The notes under the pieces are model-generated. The model saw nothing but the letters and a program-made list of their open reading frames with translations. It was not told where the DNA came from and ran no database searches. Made by a program: the position numbers and the translations under genes. From assembly GCA_020002185.1 (NCBI GenBank), contig CM034543.1:4806413-4870412 (forward strand): DNA of 64,000 nucleotides, in the 5' to 3' direction. The stretch is from Paraescarpia echinospica. Its lineage: Eukaryota; Annelida; Polychaeta; Sabellida; Siboglinidae. Shown in pieces: positions 56,159-64,000 of the stretch; the stretch's first letter is position 1; every line of letters begins with the position of its first letter.

Positions 56159-56821
56159 ATCGTTTGTGATTAAACTGGCTATCGCATCTCGGTGTTAAAC
56201 TGGTTGTGCTGTCAGGTTCTGTTAGGCTTCCAGATGATAGCTCCATGACATGTAATCTGGGTTAACCATTCAGACTGACATCGGCAGTGCCCTGATGTAA
56301 TTGGTCTAGAGTAATCCCGTGCCTAATGTAGGCTTTGCTTCTCAGGTGATATGTGTGGTATAATAAAATATTTAAGTTAAATATTTCAATTGTTGGAATA
56401 TATAGTATAAACAACATTGCAATTATTTATGCAATTATTTGCAGGAAACTCAATAAAAACGACAACGAGAAAATATACATATAACACGCCAGCCAAAGTC
56501 ATATGTCAGAAATGCATGTTAAACGTTCACGGCACTTGCGCGCCCTCGCGCAGCACACAAAGGACCACTTTCGGCACAGGGCTACTTTCGGCTTGTTTCA
56601 CCGGCCTGATAAAACCTGGTGTGTTTTAGTAACGAAAACACAGTAATGCAACAATGATGAAGAGTTGGTTCTTCAAGAATCATAACATTGCAGATTACCG
56701 AAATACAATCTTACCATTTCTAAATCACAATTCAAAAAGTCGTTGCTCATGGCGCCGTATACAGAATGTTCCACGAAACAGGTGCGTTTTAAGGTTAGTT
56801 TAAAAAGAACATCGTCATTTC

Positions 56822-57199
56822 CTATGGTATCAGACACTGTGACAGTACGTTCCATAGTTTTACGGCTACCACACTGAACGACCCACTCCAGTGACACTTT
56901 GCTCGCGGGACCCGAAACAGACTGCGTCTGATTGAGCGTAGCTGACTAACTGGTTGACATGAGTTGACACAATGCTCGATGCACTGAAGTGCTTGCTTAT
57001 TCAGTATTCGGTGTATGAGGAACTCTATCGTGAAGTCAAATTGCAATGCCATCGGCAGCCAGTGTAGTTTAATTAACAGCGGTGTGGAATGGCTGAATTT
57101 CGTGGGGGCTTCGACATGGTTGACATCCCAATTTTGCAATCTTGTGTTATTTTGCAGTTTTGCACTCTCCAACGTCGAATCTGCTGGTAACAAATGCAT
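56822..57199 (-). mobile_element. LINE ORF2 C-terminal fragment, right arm
   Basis: Mirror of 44,473-44,877: TPLLIKLHWLPMALQFDFTI, EFLIHRILNKQALQ, LRSIRRSLFRVPRAKCHWSG, VAVKLWNVLSQCL. About 93% identical by eye at the protein level. Confidence 0.8.
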
Positions 57200-57689
57200 G
57201 CGTGGACTGTTTGTTATCTCGATCCCTCGTCATCATGGCATAAAATGGACACCACGAACCTGCACTCGGCGAGTCACAGTGACCAAGTTTTCACCCACGC
57301 CCTGATGTCAGCTACTCACAGGTCGATACCTACGACATATGTAAATGCGTATGATCGTGGCAATTGTTGCATATATATCGGACAGATGAGGATCAAGCAG
57401 GGAACCTTGCGGGATACTACGTGCAAGAGGACTAGCAGGTGATGTATTACCATGGATGTGGACGTACTGGACTCTGTCACTCAGGTGTAATATAAGCAAT
57501 TTCTGTGTTAACTGTATCACATCTACGCCATGTGACAGACACTACAACATCACTATATGTGTCGACGGTGTGAAATGCAACTAAACAACACGAAGCACAA
57601 TGATGACAAGGTTCTGAGTGGCCGTTGTGAGCAGGACGCCATCCGGCCCACATATAAGGACGTACTGAAAACTACACCGCTAATTCTCT

Positions 57690-57980
<291 letters not shown>

Positions 57981-58062
57981 ATATTTATGTCCACATACAG
58001 TTGCTTCTCCCTCAATAAAAACATTTTCGCTTAGTATCAGAATGAGATACTGTTGTTTTGAG

Positions 58063-58234
58063 ACGGTTCCTAATCGAAAAATCATGTCGAAGAGTTAGTG
58101 GAATTCTCGTCAGCGGCACATTCGTGTACGCAGGTCATCGACCTCTCGGTCTCTTTTAGCTTGGTATATTCGCCGATGCTTACAACGCGACGTGGGCCGT
58201 ACTTGGCACATTCATGCCGCTATTTATCCTCGCC

Positions 58235-58236
<2 letters not shown>
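58063..58236 (+). pseudogene. GPCR 5' flank fused to a TM5 piece, inverted relative to the arm
   Basis: 58,063-58,160 matches the GPCR 5' region (42,420-42,520, GTTAGTGGAATTCTCGT). 58,165-58,236 matches TM5 (43,548-43,616: AYNATWAVLGTFMPLFILAY). Both are on the plus strand, the same orientation as the left arm and opposite to the rest of the right arm. So a deletion and a local re-inversion happened here, between TA tracts. Confidence 0.8.
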
Positions 58237-58273
<37 letters not shown>

Positions 58274-58276
<3 letters not shown>

Positions 58277-58928
58277 AGACCGTGGCGGTTAAAGTTGAAT
58301 CCTCAACTGGTTTAGACCATCACAAATCCGGTTCTTTGGTATCTAAATAGAATAGTGGTTGAACATTTTAATTTATGTCCGCATTTCGGTTTAAATAAGT
58401 TTGTTTAAATTGTAAAAAAAATTGACTATTGTTGTATCACACAAACAGGTGCATAATCGTACCGCGAATTTATGTAAATATTTTTAAAATCTCTAACTTG
58501 TATTGAATCAAAATAACAGTTGATAGACGCCATTAATGTGTGATGATTTTACAAAACAAAAACTGCATACAAAAAGACGCACAGACGTGTTAATACACAG
58601 TTATGGAAACAACGTAGATTTGCGTTTTTGCAAAATGAATTTGAAATGAGACGAGCAAATAATCGATTTGAGAATGCCCATTTAAATAATATTGGCTTAT
58701 TTTAGTATCAGGCAACGGTATCTTGACATGGCCACTAATGCGTCTACGTCCTGGGCAGGCTGAATATGCATAATCAAATACGCAGAGGGATTTCTTGTGC
58801 GTTTTACGTCGTTCGATTATGCGCATGTACATATCAATGTAACGATAACTATATGGACTATAACATAACATTGTTTTTATGCGTATGGCCTACACATATG
58901 CGCGCGCGCACATACGTAAGTAAATGTT
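58274..58928. repeat. Tandem duplicate block, copy 1
   Basis: Starts AGGAGACCGTGGCGGTTAAA at 58,274 and is almost identical to 59,029-59,673, with an offset of 755 bp. The single left-arm counterpart is about 41,880-42,380. The identical 93-codon frames in the two copies are not considered genes. Confidence 0.93.
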
Positions 58929-58983
58929 TTTATTGAGGGAGAAGCAACTGTATGTGGACATAAATATATATATATACACACAC

Positions 58984-59028
<45 letters not shown>

Positions 59029-59031
<3 letters not shown>

Positions 59032-59673
59032 AGACCGTGGCGGTTAAAGTTGAATCCTCAACTGGTTTAGACCATCACAAATCCGGTTCTTTGGTATCTA
59101 AATAGAATAGTGGTTGAACATTTTAATTTATGTCCGCATTTCGGTTTAAATAAGTTTGTTTAAATTGTACAAAAATTGACTATTGTTGTATCACACAAAC
59201 AGGTGCATAATCGTACCGCGAATTTATGTAAATATTTTTAAAATCTCTAACTTGTATTGAATCAAAATAACAGTTGATAGACGCCATTAATGTGTGATGA
59301 TTTTACAAAACAAAAACTGCATACAAAAAGACGCACAAACGTGTTAATACACAGTTATGGAAACAACGTAGATTTGCGTTTTTGCAAAATGAATTTGAAA
59401 TGAGACGAGCAAATAATCGATTTGAGAATGCCCATTTAAATAATATTGGCTTATTTTAGTATCAGGCAACGGTATCTTGACATGGCCACTAATGCGTCTA
59501 CGTCCTGGGCAGGCTGAATATGCATAATCAAATACGCAGAGGGATTTCTTGTGCGTTTTACGTCGTTCGATTATGCGCATGTACATATCAATGTAACGAT
59601 AACTATATGGACTATAACATAACATTGTTTTTATGCGTATGGCCTACACATATGCGCGCGCGCGCACATACGT
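59029..59673. repeat. Tandem duplicate block, copy 2
   Basis: Nearly base-for-base repeat of 58,274-58,928 (differences include one indel in an A run). This shows a very recent duplication compared with the several-percent divergence of the arms. Confidence 0.93.
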
Positions 59674-59790
59674 AAGTATGCACGCACGCACGCACGCAAA
59701 CACGCACGCACGCGCGCAGACAAACACGCACGCGCTCACAAACACACACATAACACACAAACACACGTACGCACACAACCACACACGCAC
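59664..59790. repeat. CA/CGCA microsatellite
   Basis: GCACGCACGCACGCACGCAA and CACACACATAACACACAAAC runs, counterpart of 41,741-41,870. Confidence 0.9.
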
Positions 59791-59916
59791 CCACACGGTG
59801 CCATGACACATCGTAGAAACTATCATCGTAGAAACTATATCTCGAATGTAGGCAGCTGTAGGCAGAATCCCATATTTTCCCAAAAGCAATGTACCTCTAA
59901 AATCATTTCTTTGCCC

Positions 59917-62366
59917 TTTTGATTAGTCCATGTCATCTAGTAACAAAATCCACTAGGTGTGGACTTCAATCCCGCTTGTCTTTTTGAAAATCCAAGATGG
60001 CCGCCAAGATGACCGCCGAATTGCTAGAAATGGCATAACGATTTTACCGAGGATGGTGATCTTGGAGTCTAAACACAGGTTTTTGGGACAAAGAATCCGT
60101 TTCTGCCATGAAGTTGATGTTTCAACGTAGTCCTGTGCATAACAATAAAAAATGGCCGCCGAATCGCCAAAACTCCTTAACATTCTCATAACGAAGGAAC
60201 AATATGAGATACAGTGATGATGTTGGTGCCAAAATAATGTTTTTTGGCAGGATGTTGATTTCAGTGGGGTATGTTTGGCGATGCTTAAAAGGAAAGGTCA
60301 TATAAAACATGGCAAGGTCAATTTACCTTGAGATCCCGTAAACCTTAAAATGTTTTAGCGTTAAAGATGCAGCAAAGCAAACCAAAGCCTCTTTCATGAG
60401 GTTTTTGGTGATAACGAATCCTGATATCTACATCATTTGTACACCTGAAGGTTAAAGTCACATACAAAAGCAAAGGGCAATGTCATATGCGGTACCAGAA
60501 TCTTGATAGTGTCATAGCTAGACCATTGGTAGATCAAACTGTGTGATTTCTGACTCTACAATATGCTGCACTTGTCACAACGTTATCTATGAAATGAAAT
60601 AGGCAAGGAGCAGATTAAACAGTTTGAGAGCATCTGACGAGAGGAAGTTTATGGCAGGCTCTCTAAGCGCGTGGTGACCTTTCCTTCCCAGAATAAAACA
60701 TATTGTTGTCGGAGATCACAACATTTTGGATTATTAGGCCATCTACGCCAGTCATAGGTTTTCTAATCAGCAATAGAGATATGGACTTATCACAAGTACT
60801 CTCAACCGAACTGGCGGCCTGCCCACCCTCCATGTTCTATCCAGATAGGAGCATGCGAGTGGTGCCCGGCAAATCAACGCTCAAGATTTTTTTTTAGTAA
60901 CTATATTTAAGGTAATGTTATATTTTATATATATTTATTTCTTAGTTAGCATTTCTTTTTATGTAAAATACTATTATATACGTGCGCCTGTATGTAAAGC
61001 GCCCGGGGGCAATTTTAATTGATTTGGCGCTACATAAGTACTTTCTATTTATTTATTTATTTATTTATCAAGATAATCATTGTTGTGGAAGTGGCATTGA
61101 GGACTTGCGGGTCTCCGAATGCTGTGACTATCCATGTCTCCGCTGTTCTCTAGACAATTGATTGGCTTGCAAAATGCTCAGTCCAGACGCACGTTCAAGG
61201 CTTCATTGTTTGATTGGCAAACAAACTCTTTGGAATTGATGTGTACCTGGCGATGGACAGGTACCCGGACTACTCAACCAAGAGCATCACATGAGCAACG
61301 CGAACCACAACGTCTTCAAGGGTCCATAAACTCAACCTGAAATCATCACTTCCAGCCCGTGATTCAGTGCTCAAATGTACGTAGGCAAGGAGGCATACTT
61401 CAACTTGACTCAGCAGGCCATTCTCATTGGCCAGGATCCACAGGAAAGAGTCTCCATCGTTCTTGATGACGCGGATGTTTTTGTGTTACTTCTCCACCAT
61501 TATGCTGCCAAGAACCTGCAGTGTCCCGTGACCATCTTCCATCCATGGCCGAACATATGTTGACATCACAATACCAGTGAAGAATTCACTCCGATATAAT
61601 CTCACAGGTTCTTGCTCTGCATGACATAAGTGTATGTGATACTGCAGCGGCCACTTAAAGGGAATAAAAACATATATTGGTTGAATTCGTATTATATTAC
61701 ATCCTGCTATCTATTTCCATGTCCACCAAGCCAAACAAAATAAAAAATTCAATGAATTAGAAATTCCACATTTCATGCTGTGCAGCCGGACATTTTCGAA
61801 TATTCTTTTTTTTTGCCGCGCTTTTCGGGATGCCGAGATGTGACGTCACATATGACCTATACTCGCATCAAGCCGATCCTTTCCATGTATTCAGAGCATG
61901 TTTACACGGATAGCTTTCTGGTCGAAATGAGCGTCAAAATGAGTTATTGTGCGATATTCCAATGTAATACACACACTAGTCATCATAGAGGAACAAGCAG
62001 TTATCTTACGGTTCCACATGAATCAAATTTTATTCAAAACAATGAATGCGAATGGGCCTACAAGTCTATTAGGTTTCGCCGAGCTTGGGCTCGTTTTCAG
62101 AATTTATGCTACAAATGTATTTTTCTGTATTGTTTTAATTTTCTCGAATGTTGCATACAATGTTAAACTTTGTGTACACAGGGAAATCGGATTTTAGTTA
62201 ATGCCTTGTTTTTATTTCCTTTAAGGAGTTCGAAAGGTAACTGCCATATCAACAGCAAAGAAGGTTATGCCATTTCCAGCATTTCGGCTGCCATCTTGGA
62301 TTTTAAAAAGGCAAGTGAAGTCCACACTTAGTGGATTCTGTTACTAGATGACATAGACTAATAAAG
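59917..62366 (+). mobile_element. DNA transposon with long terminal inverted repeats, right-arm copy
   Basis: The left end TTTTGATTAGTCCATGTCAT, CTAGTAACAAAATCCACTAG with AATCCAAGATGGCCGCC is inverted at 62,280-62,366 (minus: TTAGTCTATGTCATCTAGTA, AAAATCCAAGATGGCAGCCG). It is the mirror of 38,144-41,481 but lacks the 490-bp duplication and the 36-bp array. 61,650-62,235 has no left counterpart. Confidence 0.72.
60740..61640 (+). pseudogene. Pseudogene of the DDTDV/GCDTV-type transposon protein, right arm
   Basis: Plus-strand pieces: MDLSQVLSTELAACPPSMFY then SMRVVPGKSTLK (family LS-ELAP-P-S-F). Next come FGIDVYLAMDRYPDYSTKSI and SSRVHKLNLKSSLPARDSVL. Then AYFNLTQQAILIGQDPQERV, SIVLDDADVFVLLLHHYAAK (family DDTDVFVLLLHHY). 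The GCDTV and Cys-rich parts seen in the left copy are missing; an unrelated stretch begins near 61,650. Stops and shifts are present, but the DDxDVFVLL box is better kept than on the left. Confidence 0.7.
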
Positions 62367-62892
62367 GACCTCATAGGATTTTTAGTGAAACGGTGCCTAG
62401 ATATCATTAATGGACAATCCACGGTTGCCCGTAAGACGTGTTTTTTTGTGCAGTGTCATTTTTTATTACTTGTCAATTCCTGATTGCCGTGACACTCTTT
62501 GAAAATATTTCCTGTTAACGAACCAGCGGTGTCCCCGCAACGTCATTTAGTAGGCCGCAACATTTGATGTTACGGATTGTCGAGTCGAAATCTAGCGTAC
62601 AAACGACTATCTCTTTTGGCCAACTTCTTTGATTTACTTGCTATTTTTGCCTAATTCGCACTATAAGTCTGAATGCATCTGTATGCCAAACGTAGAGGGT
62701 AATTAGTGGTACGTATAGGGTAATTAGTAGGTCATTCCTCTTCTTGTAATATAAATCATACCAGTGGTACTTATCAGCTCAATAAATTACGTCTATTCAA
62801 CAAGAGGCATGCATTGAGTAGTTAGTCATTGTGTTGAATTTGGTTCAATTAATGTGTACAGTGATTTATTTGTATAATCTATCTATCATAGG

Positions 62893-63190
62893 GCCTAATT
62901 AGTCACATCATATGCCTACTATTTTGATGAAAAGCAAGCTAACCAATGTTTAATTTACACATTAATGGAGTTGTAATGGAATGTTGTATTGAATCAAGAC
63001 AACGATCTTTTAACGACAAGGGGATTCGCTGAAAATGTAAACCTAGTTAGTCACATCATATGCCTACTATTTTTGATGAAAGACAAGCTAACCAATGTTT
63101 AATTTACACATTAATGGAGTTATAGTGAAATGTTGTATTGAATCAGGACTACGATATTTTAACGACAAGGGGATTCGCTGAATATGTAAA
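62893..63190. repeat. ~149-bp tandem duplication beside the right tRNA-Leu
   Basis: TTAGTCACATCATATGCCTA to GACAAGGGGATTCGCTGAA occurs twice (about 62,900 and 63,048) with roughly 10 differences. The left arm has one copy at about 37,340-37,480. Confidence 0.85.
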
Positions 63191-63220
63191 TAGATTATTG
63201 TGATCCTCTCAAATGGATTT

Positions 63221-63225
63221 AAAAA
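63221..63225 (-). terminator. Pol III terminator (T5 on minus strand)
   Basis: AAAAA on the plus strand, one base beyond the tRNA 3' end, gives TTTTT on the transcribed strand. Confidence 0.85.
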
Positions 63226-63226
63226 T

Positions 63227-63308
63227 TGGCAGCGGTGGGATTCGAACCCACGCCTCCGAAGAGACTGGTGCCTTAAACCAGCGCCTTAGACCGCTCGGCC
63301 ACGCTACC
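63227..63308 (-). tRNA. tRNA-Leu (anticodon AAG), identical second copy
   Basis: The reverse complement is base-for-base identical over 82 nt to the tRNA at 37,216-37,297, with the same A and B boxes and class-II variable arm. Flanks have diverged (the 5' flank strongly), so the identity is confined to the gene. Confidence 0.97.
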
Positions 63309-63479
63309 ACACGAGATGCTGTTGTACACAGCTCATTTCGTAACAGGTCATTCATTTTCTCCAAGCATAGATTTACAATCACTAGTACAAAGTGCATTTG
63401 GTTCACATTGATAGTTAAATATATATGGATAAGGCATCGGACCGGAGGGAGGGACTCAAGATAGGATTTTGGCGCTGGA

Positions 63480-64000
63480 TGGAAAGAGCAAGACTGTTCT
63501 GGTGATGTTAGATTTGTCCAGCGCATTCGACACAATTAATCATGATTTTTGATGACTCGACTGAAACACTCTTTCGGCATCACAGGCTCGGCACTTGCAT
63601 GGCTGCAGTCGTACATCACTGAACGTTATCAGAGAGTCGCTGTGAATAGCGCCACGTCAACTGATTGTGTTTTTAAATGTGGTGTCTCATAAGGGTCTGT
63701 GATTGGGCCAATATTATACTGCATATACACGAGACCTATCGGCGATATCGTTGCACGACACGGCATGCAATACCATTGTTATGCGGATGACAGGCAAATT
63801 TACATGACAGTGGGGCACGATCAACCCATCACTGCAGCAATAACAAAAAAATCGAAGATTGAACAATGTGTAGCCGAGGTGACCGACTGGTTTGAACGAA
63901 ACCAACTTAACTTGAACACCGAGAAGTCAGAAGCAGTCATCTTCCTCCCCTCAAAACAACGAAACGATTTGCCATCCGATATTTCCGTGACAATTGGCGG
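63480..64000 (+). mobile_element. LINE (L2/Rex1-like) RT fragment, right arm, runs off the window
   Basis: LDGKSKTVLVMLD, SAFDTINHDF and LAWLQSYITERYQRVAV lead to GPILYCIYTRPIGDIVARHG, then CYADDRQIYMTVGHDQP (catalytic YADD retained here). KIEQCVAEVTDWFERNQLNL and NTEKSEAVIFLPSKQRNDLP follow. It is the mirror of 36,550-37,060 and continues past the window. A frameshift near 63,545 and a stop at the GVPQG box show decay. Confidence 0.85.

Noticed and set aside
58590..59625. Two identical 93-codon minus-strand ORFs as a duplicated gene
   Set aside because: Their identity is explained by the 755-bp tandem duplication. The left-arm counterpart does not keep the frame and no domain is visible.

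Overview
The window looks like nuclear DNA from a bilaterian invertebrate, probably marine. Two multi-exon genes have GT-AG introns, there is an intronless rhodopsin-type GPCR, and repeats are abundant: several non-LTR retrotransposons, hAT elements, tRNA-derived SINEs, CA, TA and ATGG microsatellites, and large minisatellites. An exactly 1000-base N gap marks it as a scaffold. I cannot name the phylum from sequence alone; a lophotrochozoan or an invertebrate deuterostome would fit.

Positions 1-5760 hold three minus-strand exons of a TBCK orthologue (TBC-domain pseudokinase) in a repeat-swollen locus. One intron contains two tandem copies of a ~1.3 kb CA-rich block, one carrying a broken copy of a TBCK exon. 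The intron before the central exon is a 46-bp x ~33 array grown out of that exon's own 3' splice site. After the gap, 6978-16087 carries ten plus-strand exons in consistent phase of a polycystin-1/receptor-for-egg-jelly (PKD/REJ) protein, 737 codons visible. It stops in mid-domain, followed by a (CA)n tract and a decayed LINE. No later exons were found.

Positions 16.5-36.4 kb are mostly mobile DNA: a CR1/Jockey-group LINE, the first exons of a small secreted-protein gene with its TATA box, SINE copies, a decayed transposon with long inverted ends and a 'TGC-TV'-type protein gene, a 3345-bp hAT element with a perfect 8-bp target duplication inside a SINE B box, and a near full-length LINE whose first ORF joins a hydrophobic leader, a 2A-like NPGP motif and a PHD finger.

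The most striking feature is a giant inverted repeat. Positions 36,550-50,430 are mirrored by 50,596-64,000, and the repeat runs off the right edge. The arms share, in inverted order, a LINE fragment, an identical tRNA-Leu(AAG) gene, a transposon with long terminal inverted repeats, the GPCR locus (intact left, shattered right), a LINE tail, an unidentified ORF relic, a fold-back module and an inner purine/pyrimidine tract. They differ by several percent in bases and by kilobase-scale insertions, so this is either an old inverted duplication or two very divergent haplotypes joined head to head.

The live-looking genes are TBCK, the PKD/REJ gene, the left-arm GPCR and the two tRNA-Leu genes. 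Almost everything else is repeat or relic. Boundaries of mobile elements are approximate unless a target duplication is stated.
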